Source: Sambucus nigra (lineage: Eukaryota > Streptophyta > Magnoliopsida > Dipsacales > Adoxaceae). Taken from it: 64,000 nucleotides of DNA. The notes beneath the pieces are model-generated. The model did not search any database. It was given only the letters and a program-made list of their open reading frames with translations, and was not told the origin of the DNA. The DNA is taken from the NCBI GenBank assembly GCA_949130495.1, contig OX422221.1:481357659-481421658 (forward strand), in the 5' to 3' direction. The position numbers and the translations under genes are program-made. Numbering within the stretch: position 1 is the first letter of the stretch; each line of letters starts with the position of its first letter. Below are positions 37,020-50,500 of the stretch, in pieces.

Positions 37020-37393
37020 CTACAACAATAACACTATCGTCCGTGAAAGAAAAAATATAACTCCCTAGAAAGGTAATGTCCATTAAAAATATTGTGTCGG
37101 GAAGGCAATGAGATGGGTCGGGGTCGGGAGAGCCATCCATATCCCCATCTTCACCTACATCCCCATTTTTTTGGGTCGGGGAATCCCTGTTGGGGTATTT
37201 TCGAGGATTGGGTTCCCCACGAAGATCCGATTTATCCAAAAAAAATTTTTTACTATTTTCAATCCTGGGTAAAAACTAATAATATGTATTAAAACAATAA
37301 TATAAGTAATAAAATAAAAGTTCATTAGGAAGTCTTTTTACTCATAAATTAGAACATTAAAATCGATTTTTAATTAAAAATTTATATATTAAA
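37020..37393. repeat. left part of a GC-rich dispersed repeat (GGGTCGGGGA motifs), split by a solo LTR
   Basis: Contains GATGGGTCGGGGTCGGGAG, TTGGGTCGGGGAATCCC and GATTGGGTTCCCCACGAAG. The partner at 40071-40240 has matching words in the other sense (AAATTTACCCCCATTCTCGC, GGGACCCGAACCCGTAGGG). Elements of this look are common non-autonomous DNA repeats in plants; termini and family were not determined. Confidence 0.45.
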
Positions 37394-40070
37394 TGTAATA
37401 TCCCGTAATTTTAGAATAAAATATTACGATATAAATGAATTTAATGGTTCAGATTTATTTTGAAAATAAATTAAATTGGGAGGATTTAAAATGGAAGCGA
37501 GTATATTTTTTAATTTTAAATAAACAATTATTCATGATTGTATAAATATAAAACTCAACTGGACATAATGGGCATGCAAGTAAAAAATAAATCACTAAAA
37601 AAAAATTTATGGGCACGTGTCGTTTTAACATAATAAAATGTCTAAGTGAAATAAAAATAATTGGGACACATTTTGGGGAGTGTTAGAGACTCAGTTTAAT
37701 GTTTTAAATATTTTGAATTGGTCCTGAGTCATAGGTATATGAGTTAGGGAACTTTTGGGATAATTGGATTATGGATTCGGGTCAATTTGAGGGTCCAAAA
37801 GTTAGGTTTTAAGCCCAACTCGGAATTAGTCATTTAATTAGTGTTTAAGTGGGGGTAAACCATTCCCCCACTATCATTCCACAAAACCTAAAGCAATAAT
37901 TAATGGGAGAGAATAGGAGAAGGTCCAAAAGAGAGGAAAAAGGGCAAGAACAAATGGATAATCAAGAGGCTTCCAAGAGGTTTTCATCCACGAATTTTAA
38001 GGTAAGAATTCTCTTGATTAATTTATGTTTCAAATTTATTTCTTGATGCGTCTAATGACCCCTTTAATTTATGAGATTTAGGTTTGAATATGATTGATGT
38101 TATGATGAACAACACATGTAGAGGACTGATTTTTTGTGTAGAATTTGTCCTAGAAATTAAGTATCGTAAATCTAAAAAATTTGTGATAGAACCCATAGGA
38201 TTTTTGTAGCTAAATTGGAGATAGTTTGGCTAATTAATGTAAAGGGGTCAAAGTAAATTAATGGACTGAAATTATGATGTAGACTCCCTAATAAATGCTC
38301 CTTATTGTAAATCGTATGTGATTGAATCTCAGAAGTTTGGAATCGCGAGACCAATAAATGGGTATTAATTTAATGGAGTTATATAAGTCAGTGCACTCAT
38401 ATATTTTTAGGTTTGGAGATAACTTGGTTCAAGGAATCGGTTGTATAACTTTTAGTAGAATTCGTGTAAGTTTATGGGTTTAGAATTCGTGTAAGTTTCT
38501 GGGCTAAGAAGTTAATCTGGGAAGGAATTGCAACTGAGAAATAGAGTCGGGAAGGAGGCAGGACGTTACTCAAACGACGTCGTGGGTCATTCAAGAGACA
38601 TGCGATGTCGCGCGAATGAGACTCCTGGTCGTTCAAGTGATGTGGTGGACTTTTTAACTTTTTGCCCCTTTTTGCTTTGGCTTGAGTTTAATTAATCTTT
38701 GAATTTCATCTAACTAATGGACAGAACAAAAGATGAATAAGGAAAGGAATTATAATTGCAGGTTAACTACTTAATGGAGTAATGTTACACTCATATTTAA
38801 ATTAATGATAATTACAATTCACTACTTAGTTAAAAGTAATTATGTTATGGATTAGAATTTATAATTTATTAGATGGTAAATTATTAATTAATGAAATACT
38901 GCAGATTTTAGTTGGAATTTTAAGGTAATTATGGAGTAATTACCTATACACTTTTATTTGTGTGGACATACCAATGGATTGTCCTATCGGCTGAGGGGTT
39001 CGTGCGCTCGTATCGGGTAGCGCACGTCGGCATAGGTGGATTTGACGATGTGTAGGTCATATAGGTACTACTAGGAGGTTCTATCTATGAGAGGTAATTG
39101 TTGACGCTGGTCGTTCCTATATCACCGTTGGGTATGGTTCGTGTACAAATGTCCCACGCAGGGACCGCCCCTAACTTGTGTGTGTTTTGTGATGTCCGCT
39201 TACGATAAGGGATTCCTATGGACTTGTCGATAGAGCACGAATTAGACACCAACGGTAGATGCCCTTGTGTGTCATATATATAATTACCCGAACTTATATG
39301 AGATAAACTGAAATGTCTACAAATGTGGACATAAATTACAATTGTGATTCTCTAATGCGTAATAAATGTTTATACCATTTATGTGAAAATTTTGAGACTG
39401 GGATATTACGAGTATTGATAATTTAATTTAGTTAGTACACTTAAATAATTTAGCCATTATTATTAATTTGAGACGTTGTTATAATTATTATTTGGGATTT
39501 ATTGGGATGCGAATAATATCACACTTAGATGAGGGGTGAGGTGTTAAATGCATGTGAGTGACGAAGGGGAAAATATTTATTTTGTATCAACTATATTATT
39601 TCATCATAAATTTAATTAGGTTAATTCTTCCACACCTCAGGCTCTGACCCAAATTACAAATGTTCTTTCCCCCAGGTTATTTCTATATAGGGATAGCAGG
39701 ACTGTTGCTGTACCAGCCTTGTGATCTCTCGTGCTTAGCATCTTTCTAGATTATTGACTCTATCCTAGGTGCTTTTCTACCAGAGTCTAGTTATTTTATT
39801 TGGGAAACATTGCAAGGGAATAAGCCCAACATTTATTTACCTTATGATGGAGTTGTGATTTTTACTTGTTGTTGGATTTATTATTTAGTTGGTGTTGATT
39901 TGAGTTTAATTATTGTCAGTGAGATATTCATAAAGTTTAAAGTGTCGGCCTTTTCCAATAATAATATTTATAATACGTTGTTCTGAGAATGGTATTAATT
40001 GATCGACAGGCCCCATCTTCGGTGTATCGTGCCTGGCTAGACTTTACGTGAGAAAATAGGGGTTGTTACA
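37394..40070 (+). mobile_element. solo LTR (2,677 bp) with perfect TTAAA target duplication
   Basis: Starts TGTAATATCCCGTAATTTTA and ends AGGGGTTGTTACA. Flanks are TTAAA at 37389-37393 and TTAAA at 40071-40075, so the boundaries are exact. No coding region. Start and end resemble the solo LTR at 23107 and the chromovirus LTR at 30118, so all three are probably related Tekay/Del-type families. Recombination between two LTRs of a full element would leave this structure. Confidence 0.8.
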
Positions 40071-40240
40071 TTAAATCAGGCAATCTCGTGGGACGGAACC
40101 CTTTTCCTCATCCTCCCCTCCCCCCTAAATCCGAATTTGGGATTCAAAATCGTCCCCACCCCGGTCCCTAAATTTACCCCCATTCTCGCACAGTTAAGAG
40201 TTGATCCCTGTAGGGACCCGAACCCGTAGGGAATTTTTCC
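40071..40240. repeat. right part of the GC-rich dispersed repeat
   Basis: C-rich words (CCTCCCCTCCCCCC, CCCCACCCCGGTCCC, TTTACCCCCATTCTCGC) continue the repeat of 37020-37393 across the solo LTR. Confidence 0.45.
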
Positions 40241-41668
40241 ATACTTAATGTTGTGTGTGTTCAGAAATAATTAGCCTGTTAAAAAAATAAATGGCTTCTC
40301 GAATAAGGTTCATTGTATTCTATAAATTGACCACTTTTTGGTCAGTTTAAATAAATCATCTTGAATAGTCTATAATTACAATCATTGTTTCTTAATTTTT
40401 TATGTAAATTGATGACCAGTGAAAATTTAAACATCACATGTGGATTGATCACGACATTTTTTATTGAAGTGATGCTCATGAAAACACAAAAAATCATAAT
40501 ATCTCCATAAAGGGGCTTTCTTCAAACTCTAAACATCGAAGATGGGATGTGCCTCTATTAATAGAACAGTCCAAAACTTTAAATTTTGAATTCAAATTGG
40601 CATAAATCTCTAACTTATAGTTTAATTTTACCATTTTATAAATATTTGATTTTCTTTTGAAGGATTTAACCCCTCGAACTTTCCAAACAACTTCATGTAA
40701 GCCCTTAACGTTAACATCATTAACGTTTTGGGAAAAAAATGACATGTGACTGCCATGTGACTTGTTTTTAACGGGTGTTGTTATCTTTTAACCTCATAAG
40801 GTTAAAAATAACTTACCCATCTCTTTCTCCCGATTTATCTATCTCTTCTTCCCTCATTTTCACTCGCATGGAAGTCATGGAGCATCCATGGATGCATTTT
40901 CTTCTCTATTTATCTCTCTCCCTCTCTCCCTATATCTCTCTCTCACCCCCCACCACACACAGAGATGAACACACACACAAACACATGAACAAATATAATT
41001 ATTTATGCAGACACACATATACATACATGAATTTACATACACGCATAGATCAACACGCATACGAATACACACACAGACACACAAATCTATACGTATTTTT
41101 GTGGGTTGGAAATAAGTATTGGGTCTCTATTTGATTTTTGTTGATTTGTTGGAAGGGGTATTGGTTTTTTTTTTGTCTTGGATTTGTTGCGAGTTTCATG
41201 ATAAGGGAAGGAGAAGAAAAAGAATATTTGAAGGAGAAAGTATTTTTTTCTCTTGGATTTTTTTGGAATGGGTATTGGGGGGCTTGAAGAATAAGCTTAG
41301 TGAAGGTATTCTTAGCATGTTTTTAGACTTTTTTGCCTTTTTGTTTTCCAAAATATTGTAAAACAAATTATATTTTTACAATTGTTTGCAAAAAAAAAAA
41401 ATTATTGATTTTTGCAAATTATTTTTTCTAGTTTCCCAAAACATCCATATTTTTTTTTTTTTAAAGTTATAAATTATATCCAGAAAATTAAAAATAAAAA
41501 GTTTAATTTTTTTAATAGTGTTAAATATTTGTCATTTTATATTTTTTAAGTATTATAGTATTTCCTTATTTTTTCAATATTTTCAAGTATATTTATAGAT
41601 TTCATATTTTTAAAAAGCTTTTTAGTTGGAAATATATTTTTGTTAATTAGAAATATATTTTTTGTTGG
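40241..41668. other. no gene; simple-sequence tracts
   Basis: AT-rich DNA. At 40905-40945 there is a CTCTCT-rich tract and at 40950-41082 a CACA/ACAC-rich tract; the frames over these tracts (for instance on minus at 40875-41084) are low-complexity artefacts. From 41340 to 41660 only A/T-rich runs are seen. Confidence 0.5.
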
Positions 41669-42306
41669 TGTAGACACCCCATTCTAATACCCCACACTCT
41701 TCCATATGGTCCAAACGTAGTTCCTTCAATTTCGGGACCTAGAATCTTCCTTCAAACCCTACTCGAAGAACAACCGTATGCTCTTCTTCCTTCAATTTTG
41801 ACTTTGATCAACTATCGAACTAAAGAGTATCTGAACACATTTTCTTAGAGCGAAGAATCCTATTTCCAACGGTCTAGGCTATTCACGAATTGGACCTAGG
41901 GTTCGCATTTTATGGCTAAAAAGCCAATTATGCTTGCCTATCGGTAAGACACCTTACCTACCTACAGGAAGGAAGATGTTTCCTTGGTCACCCTTCCGGC
42001 ATACTGGGTAAGCAGTATGTCAACTGGTAGCACCCTGGGGGCAGCTTAGTCTTTTTCTACTTTAGGGTTTCTTATTTAAGGAAACCCTGACCTCACTATT
42101 TCGTCATCCTCGAAATTAGTGTGACATCTTTCTTCATATCACTTAAAAACATTCCCTTTCACATTATCTCACATCATCCTTATCTCACCATTAGCCACAT
42201 CTCCACCACCACTACCTACACTGAAAAATCAGCTTACAAAAATCCCCAAAATAAATTCAAGTCGATTTGAAGGTTAAAATCATTTCCATTCCATTCTTGC
42301 CAACTA
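41669..42306 (+). mobile_element. 5' part of a third Tat-like LTR, interrupted by the LINE
   Basis: Begins TGTAGACACCCCATTCTAAT, like the LTR starts at 21109 (minus) and 29723. A TATA-like TTATTTAA at 42072-42079 precedes CCTGACCTCA, as in the Tat A LTR. It ends where the LINE poly-A tail starts (T run on plus at 42307). The rest was not recognised beyond 62990. Confidence 0.6.
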
Positions 42307-43449
42307 TTTTTTTTTTGCCGGGAAATAGAATTTTATTAAATAACAAAGGAAAAAGCAAAGAACTTACAAGGCCAATCGAAAGAATCTGAAATAAGGCCCT
42401 TTATCATAGGTCCCTTACAATTACAGCTAACAAAATTTAAAATTAAGAATATTCAATCTATCCATTTTAAGAATATCATTGAATTCCTTTGTAAGAGAGT
42501 CGATCTTAAGAGAGATAAATGAGATATTAAGCTCACTTCCTCTTTTAGACAAAAAATTAGCTGCACTATTGGCCTCTCTATAGACATGAGAGAATGAACA
42601 CTTCATAGAAGAAGTTATCAACAGAATTTGATCAACCTTGCATTTAATTCTCCAAGGATAAGAGCTTTTATTCAATAAAACTTCAATGAGAATCTTTGAA
42701 TCTGATTCTACTAGCACCTCGTAATCTTTAAAATCTTGCATATACTCGAGGCCTAATAACAAGGCTTCAGCTTTAGCTTCCAAACTATACATCTCACCAA
42801 AATGCTCATGGAAACACCATATAGTATGACCTTTATCATTTCTAAGAAGGCCACCTCCACCACTTAGAGAACTTCCATCATTAAGTTTTAAATGCCTTTA
42901 GGAGGAAGCATCCATGGAATTAGCAAAGGGCGAGTCCTTTTAACTTTGGCAGGACTGTTGGATATCTGAAGATCTTCTAACACCTGATTGATAATCTTAG
43001 AATGAGACATTTTAAAATTATCAAATTTAGCCTTGTTCCTATTTATGCAGATATACCAACAAATGAGTTTGGGAATTATGGTATAAGATTTCAAGTTGGG
43101 ACAATCAGGAGCAATCCACCAAGAAATCAATCTTTGTCTCAAAGAACCATGATTAGACAGAACCCTAAATTTCTTACCAAAGAACTCCCAAACCTTAATA
43201 GAAATAGGATGAACCTTCTTACAACATCTAGCTTTAATGAATGCAGACCAAGGAGAGTTGCCTTTTCTGAATTTCCACCATTGTTTGATTGCTAAAGCTT
43301 TGTTGATTTCTTATAACTTTCTAATACCCAACCCTCCCTATTTAGAAGGAAATGAGAGCTTATCCCATTTACACAAATGTAATTTCCTGATGCCATCATT
43401 AGACCCCCAAAAAATCTAGCAAAAAGAGCTTCCATTTTCTTGAAAATAA
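42307..43449 (-). pseudogene. LINE 3' part: RT-linked zinc domain, RNase H, 3' UTR and poly-A
   Basis: The minus strand from 43449 reads FFKKMEALFARFFGG and NREGGLG-type linker, then a zf-RVT-like segment (WWIAPDCPNLK, LICWYICINRNKAKFDNFK at 43142-42970). RNase H follows: EAKAEALLLGLEYMQDF with the catalytic Glu, VLVESDSKILIEVL with Asp, FSHVYREANSAANFLSKRG with the final motif (42792-42520). The end has AATAAA (complement 42332-42337) and a ten-base A tail (42307-42316). Plant L1-type LINEs with a C-terminal RNase H have this layout. Several stops disable it. The frame continues on the other side of CACTA-I at 59139. Confidence 0.75.
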
Positions 43450-43990
43450 CACTACACCAAAACTGGCGATTGGCCACGGCCAAAATCCCTGACCAAAGTT
43501 GTGGGTCGCGGACTTGGGCCGTGACCATTTTCGTGGGTCGCGGCCCAAGTCCGTGACCAAAAAATGGTCACGGCCGATAGGGGTCACGGCAGATGGTCGC
43601 AGACTTAGGCCGTGACCCATGTCGTGACGGGTCGCGGCCCTTATCCGTGACCCAAAACCGTGACAAATTGGTCGCGACCAAAGTCCGCGACCCAAGACCG
43701 TGACAAAAAAATTAAAAAAAAATGGTCGCGGCCTAAGTCCGCGACTCATTACCGTGACAAAAAAATATAAAAAAAAATGGTCGCGGTCCTAATCCGTGAC
43801 CCACAACCATAATAAATTGGTCACGACCAAAGTCCGTGACCCACAACCGTGACAAAAAAAATAAAAATAAAATGGTCGCGGCCCAAGTCCGTGACCCATA
43901 ACCGTGACGAAAAAAATGGTCGCGGACTTTGGCCGCGACCATTTTTATGCATGACGAAAAAATAAAAATGGTCATGGACAAAGTCCATGA
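43450..43990. repeat. left terminal inverted repeat and subterminal repeats of CACTA-I
   Basis: Ten or more copies, in both senses, of a motif with arms GGTC(A/G)CGG and CCGTGACC about a 7-base core (CCCAAGT or its complement). Variation is mostly C/T at CpG positions. The same motif fills 58516-59138, which ties the two ends together. Confidence 0.8.
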
Positions 43991-44581
43991 CCATATTTAA
44001 CTATAATTTAAAAAAAATGTATTTTTTTGGTCCAATCCTAAAACTGGGGGTCCTGCGAGTGCACCATCAGTTGCTACATGTAACGTTTGACGCGTACGAG
44101 GTGTTACAAATATTTATTATTGGCAAAACAATAAAAAAAATCACAAATTGCGAATCGAGAACGTTGTTAATAAACAAATATATATACAAACTTATAAATA
44201 TTACACGTCTTAATAATTCACAGACAAAAAAAAATTGGGCAGAGTTCCCTCTATTTTCTTGACATTCCAAAACCTGTAAATGTAAAACCTACTTATTATA
44301 AAGCCTGCACGGCCATAAAATTCAACAATCAAATTATAAAAGCCTGCACGGCCATAAAACTAAACAATAAAAGCCCGCATGGCTGACAAAATCCTGATTG
44401 TCCACAACATATAAACAATCCTCATGATGTAGACCATTGCCTCCTTCGTTTGATCCGCGTGCAAAAATCCTACAAATGATCGGATACATTAAAAAAAATA
44501 TCAGTAACCAAGTAATTTTACAAAAAAATTTAATCAAGCTGAAAAATTGCATATATGAGTTAAAATTATCATTAACCAAGT
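43991..44581. other. CACTA-I spacer with a degenerate satellite monomer
   Basis: 44036-44107 resembles part of a satellite unit: AACTGGGGGTCCTGCG, CAGTTGCTAC, then GCGTACGAGGTGTTAC against AACCGGGAGTCCCGCGG, CAGTTCCTAC and CGTGGGAGGTGTTGG. At 44300-44395 the motif GCCTGCACGGCC-ATAAAA recurs (two good copies and one GCCCGCATGGC). No coding frame is supported. Confidence 0.45.
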
Positions 44582-47500
44582 AGAAATATACAAATTATCG
44601 TCGTATTCTCAAACCGGGAGTCCCGCGGCTATGGGGTCAGTTCCTACGAGTTACATTGGTCACTTGGGAGGTGTCGGCGCCACCCACGGCGCCGTTCGGG
44701 GGTTGTTTTGGATTTTCACCCTCTAACGCCATGTTTTTAAGCCTAAGCCTAGAAATATGCAAATTACCGTCATATTCTCAATCCGGGAGTCCCGCGACTG
44801 CGTGGTCAGTTCCTACGAGTTACATTGGTCTCGTGGGAGGTGATGGTGCCACCCACGGGGCCATTCGGGGGTTGTTTCGAGTTTTCACCCTCTAACGCCA
44901 TATTTTTAAGCGTAAGTTTAGAAATATGAAAATTATCGTCGTATTCTAAAACCGGGAGACCCGCGGCTGCGGGGTCAGTTCCTATGAGTTACATTGGTCC
45001 CGTGGGAGGTGATGGTGCCACCCACGGGGACGTTCGGGGGCTGTTTCGAGTTCTCACCCTCTAACGCCATGTTTTTAAGCCTAAGTCTAGAAATATGCAA
45101 ATTATCGTCGTATTCTCAAACCGGGAGTCTCGCGGATGCGGGGCTAATTCCTACGAGTTACATTGGTCCCATAGGAGGTGTTGGTGCTACCCACGGGGCC
45201 GTTAGAGGGTTGTTTCGAGTTTTCACCCCCTAATGCCATGTTTTTAAGCCTAAGTCTAGAAATATGCAAATTATCATCGAATTCTCAAACCGGGAGTCCC
45301 GTGGCTCTAGGGTCAGTTCTTACGAGTTACATTGGTCCCGTGGGAGGTGTTAGTGCCACCCACGGAGCTGTTCGGGGACTGTTTCGGGTTTTCACCCTCT
45401 AACGCCATGTTTTGCTTAAGTCTAAAAATATGCAAATTACCGTCGTATTTTTAAACCGAAACTCCCACGGCTGCGGGGTCAGTTCCTACAAATTATATTG
45501 GTCCCGTGGGAGGTATTGGTGCCACCCACGGGGCCGTTCAGGGGTTGTTTTCAGTTTTCACCCTTTAATGCCATGTTTTTAAGCCTAAGTGTAGAAATAT
45601 GCAAATTACTGTCGTACTCTAAAACCGGGAGTCCCTCGGCTGCGGGGTCAGTTCCTACAAGTTACATTGGCATCGTGGGAGGTGTTGGTGCCACCCACGG
45701 GGTCATTCGGGGTTGTTTCGAGTTTTCACCCTCTAACGTCATGTTTTTAAGCCTAAGTCTAGAAATATGAAAATTACCGTCGTAATCTCATATCGGGAGC
45801 CCCGCGGCTGCGTGGTTAGTTCCAACGAGTTACATTGGTCCCGTGGGAGGTGTTCGTGCCACCCACGGGGACGTTCGAGGGTTGTTTCGAGTTTTCACCC
45901 TCTAACGCCATGTTTTTAAGCCTAAGCCTAGAAATATACAAATTACCGTCGTATTATCAAACCGGGAGACCTGCGGCTGTAGGGTCAGTTCCTACGAGTT
46001 ACATTGGTCCCGTGGGAGGTGTTGGTGCCACCCACAGGGCCGTTTGGGGGCTGTTTCGAATTTTCACCCTCTAACGTCATGTTTTTAAGCCTAAGTCTAG
46101 AAATATGCAAATTACCGTCGTATCCTCAAATCGGGAGACCCGCGGCTGTGGGGTCAGTTCCTACGAGTTACATTGGTCCCGTGGGAGGTGTTGGTGCCAC
46201 CCACGGGGACGTTCGGGGGCTGTTTCGAGTTTTCACCCTCTAACGTCATGTTTTTAAGCCTAAGTCTAGAAATATGCAAATTACAGTCGTATTCTCAAAC
46301 CGAGTGACCCGCGGCTGCGGGGTCAGTTCCTACGAGTTACATTGGTCCCGTGGGAGGTGTTGGTGCCACCCACGGGGACGTTCGAGGGCTGTTTCGAGTT
46401 CTCACCCTCTAACGCCATGTTTTAAGCCTAAGTCTAGAAATATGCAAATTACCATCGTATTCTCAAACCGGGACTCCTGCGGCTGCGGGTTCAGTTTCTA
46501 CGAGTTACAAATGTCTCGTGGGAGGTGTTGGTGCCACCCATGGGGACGTTCGGGGGCTGTTTCGAGTTCTCACCCTCTAACGCCATGTTTTTAAGCTTAA
46601 GTCTAGAAATATGCAATTTATCGTCGTATTCTCAAACCGGGAGTCTCGCGGCTGCGGGGTCAGTTCCTACGAGTTACGTTGGTCCCGTGGGAGGTGTTGG
46701 TGCCACCCACGGGGCGGTTAGAGGGTTGTTTCGAGTTTTCACCCTCTAACGCCATATTTTTAAGCCTAAGTCTAGAAGTATACAAATTATCATCGAATTC
46801 TCAAACCGGGAGTCCCGCGGCTCTCGGGTCAGTTCCTACGAGTTACATTGGTCCCGTGGGAGGTGTTGGTTCCACCCACGGGGCCGCTCAGGGACTGTTT
46901 CGGATTTTTGCCCTCTAACGCCATGGTTTGCTTAAGTCTAGAAATATGAAAATTACCATCGTATTCTCAAATCGGAACTCTCACGGCTGCGGGGTCAGTT
47001 CCTACGAGTTACATTGGTCCCGTAGGAGGTGTTGGTGCCACCCACGGGGCTGTTCGGGGGTTGTTTTTCTGTTTTCACCCTTTAACGCCATGTTTTTAAG
47101 CTTAAGTGTAGAAATATACAAATTATCGTCGTACTCTGAAATCGGGAGTCCCGCGGCTGCGGGGTCAGTTCCTACGAGTTACATTGGCCCCGTGGGAGGT
47201 GTTGGTGCCACCCACGGGGCCGTTCGGAGGTTGTTTCGAGTTTTCACCCTCTAACGTCATGTTTTTAAGCCTAAGTCTAGAAATATTCAAATTACCGTCG
47301 TACTCTCATACCGGGAGACCCGCGGCTGCGTGGTCAGTTCCTACGAGTTACATTGGCTCCGTGGGAGGTGTTGGTCCCACCCACGGGGACGTTCGGGGGT
47401 TGTTTCGAGTTTTCACCCTCTAACGTCATGTTTTTAAGCCTAAGTCTAGAAATATGTAAATTACCATCGTATTATCAAACCGGGAGTCCCGCGGCTGCGG

Positions 47501-50500
47501 GGTCAGTTCCTACGAGTTACATTGGTCCGGTGGGAGGTGTTGTTGCCACCCATGGGGCCGTTAGAGGGTTGTTTCGAGTTTTCACCCTCTAACGCCATGT
47601 TTTTAAGCCTATGTCTAGAAATATGCAAATTATCGTCGAATTATCAAACCGGGAGTCCCGCGACTCTGGGGTCAGTTCCTACGAGTTACAATAGTCCCGT
47701 GGGAGGTGTTGGTGCCACCCATGGGGCCGTTCGGGGACTGTTTTGGATTTTCACCCTCTAACGCCATGTTTTGCTTAAGTCTAGAAATATGCAAATTACA
47801 GTCGTATTCTCAAAACGAAACTCCCGCGGCTGCGGGGTCAGTTCCTACGAGTTACATTGGTCCCGTGGGAGGTGTTGGTGCCACCCACGGGGCCGTTCGG
47901 GGGTTGTTTTCAGTTTTCACCATTTAACGCCATGTTTTTAAGCCTAAGTGTAGAAATATGCAAATTACCGTCGTACTCTCTAACCGGGAGTCCCGCGGCT
48001 TTGGGGTCAGTTCTACGAGTTACATTGGCCCCGTGGGAGGTGTTGGTGCCACCCACGGGGCCATTCGGGGGTTGTTTCGAGTTTTCACCCTCTAACGTCA
48101 TGTTTTTAAGCCTAAGTCTAGAAATATGCAAATTACCGTCGTACTCTCATACCGGGAGACTCGCGGCTGCGTGGTCAGTTCCTACGAGTTACATTGGCCC
48201 CGTGGGAGGTGTTGGTGCCACCCACGGGGACGTTCGGGGGCTGTTTCAAGTTTTCACCCTCTAACGTCATGTTTTTAAGCCTAAGTCTAGAAATATGCAA
48301 ATTACAGTCGTATTCTCAAACCGAGTGACCCGCGGCTGCGGGGTCAGTTCCTACGAGTTACATTGGTCCCGTGGGAGGTGTTGGTGCCACCCACGGGGAC
48401 GTTCGAGGGCTGTTTCGAGTTCTCACCCTCTAACGCCATGTTTTAAGCCTAAGTCTAGAAATATGCAAATTACCATCGTATTCTCAAACCGGGACTCCTG
48501 CGGCTGCGGGTTCAGTTTCTACGAGTTACAAATGTCTCGTGGGAGGTGTTGGTGCCACCCATGGGGACGTTCGGGGGCTGTTTCGAGTTCTCACCCTCTA
48601 ACGCCATGTTTTTAAGCTTAAGTCTAGAAATATGCAATTTATCGTCGTATTCTCAAACCGGGAGTCTCGCGGCTGCGGGGTCAGTTCCTACGAGTTATGT
48701 TGGTCCCGTGGGAGGTGTTGGTGCCACCCACGGGGCCGTTAGAGGGTTGTTTCGAGTTTTCACCCTCTAACGCCATATTTTTAAGCCTAAGTCTAGAAGT
48801 ATACAAATTATCATCGAATTCTCAAACCGGGAGTCCCGCGGCTCTCGGGTCAGTTCCTACGAGTTACATTGGTCCCGTGGGAGGTGTTGGTTCCACCCAC
48901 GGGGCCGCTCAGGGACTGTTTCGGATTTTTGCCCTCTAACGCCATGGTTTGCTTAAGTCTAGAAATATGCAAATTACCATCGTATTCTCAAATCGGAACT
49001 CTCACGGCTGCGGGGTCAGTTCCTACGAGTTACATTGGTCCCGTAGGAGGTGTTGGTGCCACCCACGGGGCTGTTCGGGGGTTGTTTTTCTGTTTTCACC
49101 CTTTAACGCCATGTTTTTAAGCTTAAGTGTAGAAATATACAAATTATCGTCGTACTCTGAAATCGGGAGTCCCGCGGCTGCGGGGTCAGTTCCTACGAGT
49201 TACATTGGCCCCGTGGGAGGTGTTGGTGCCACCCACGGGGCCGTTCGGAGGTTGTTTCGAGTTTTCACCCTCTAACGTCATGTTTTTAAGCCTAAGTCTA
49301 GAAATATTCAAATTACCGTCGTACTCTCATACCGGGAGACCCGCGGCTGCGTGGTCAGTTCCTACGAGTTACATTGGCTCCGTGGGAGGTGTTGGTCCCA
49401 CCCACGGGGACGTTCGGGGGTTGTTTCGAGTTTTCACCCTCTAACGTCATGTTTTTAAGCCTAAGTCTAGAAATATGTAAATTACCATCGTATTATCAAA
49501 CCGGGAGTCCCGCGGCTGCGGGGTCAGTTCCTACGAGTTACATTGGTCCGGTGGGAGGTGTTGTTGCCACCCATGGGGCCGTTAGAGGGTTGTTTCGAGT
49601 TTTCACCCTCTAACGCCATGTTTTTAAGCCTATGTCTAGAAATATGCAAATTATCGTCGAATTATCAAACCGGGAGTCCCGCGACTCTGGGGTCAGTTCC
49701 TACGAGTTACAATAGTCCCGTGGGAGGTGTTGGTGCCACCCATGGGGCCGTTCGGGGACTGTTTTGGATTTTCACCCTCTAACGCCATGTTTTGCTTAAG
49801 TCTAGAAATATGAAAATTACAGTCGTATTCTCAAAACGAAACTCCCGCGGCTGCGGGGTCAGTTCCTACGAGTTACATTGGTCCCGTGGAAGGTGTTGGT
49901 GCCACCCACGGGGCCGTTCGGGGGTTGTTTTCAGTTTTCACCATTTAACGCCATGTTTTTAAGCCTAAGTGTAGAAATATGCAAATTACCGTCGTACTCT
50001 CTAACCGGGAGTCCCGCGGCTTTGGGGTCAGTTCTACGAGTTACATTGGCCCCGTGGGAGGTGTTGGTGCCACCCACGGGGCCATTCGGGGGTTGTTTCG
50101 AGTTTTCACCCTCTAACGTCATGTTTTTAAGCCTAAGTCTAGAAATATGCAAATTACCGTCGTACTCTCATACCGGGAGACTCGCGGCTGCGTGGTCAGT
50201 TCCTACGAGTTACATTGGCCCCGTGGGAGGTGTTGGTGCCACCCACGGGGACGTTCGGGGGCTGTTTCAAGTTTTCACCCTCTAACGTCATGTTTTTAAG
50301 TCTAAGTCTAGAAATATGCAAATTACAGTCGTATTCTCAAACCGAGTGACCCGCGGCTGCGGGGTCAGTTCCTACGAGTTACATTGGTCCCGTGGGAGGT
50401 GTTGGTGCCACCCACGGGGACGTTCGAGGGCTGTTTCGAGTTCTCACCCTCTAACGCCATGTTTTAAGCCTAAGTCTAGAAATATGCAAATTACCATCGT

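Noticed and set aside
40875..41084. Cys/Val-rich frame resembling a small cysteine-rich protein
   Set aside because: It is the translation of a (CA)n tract.
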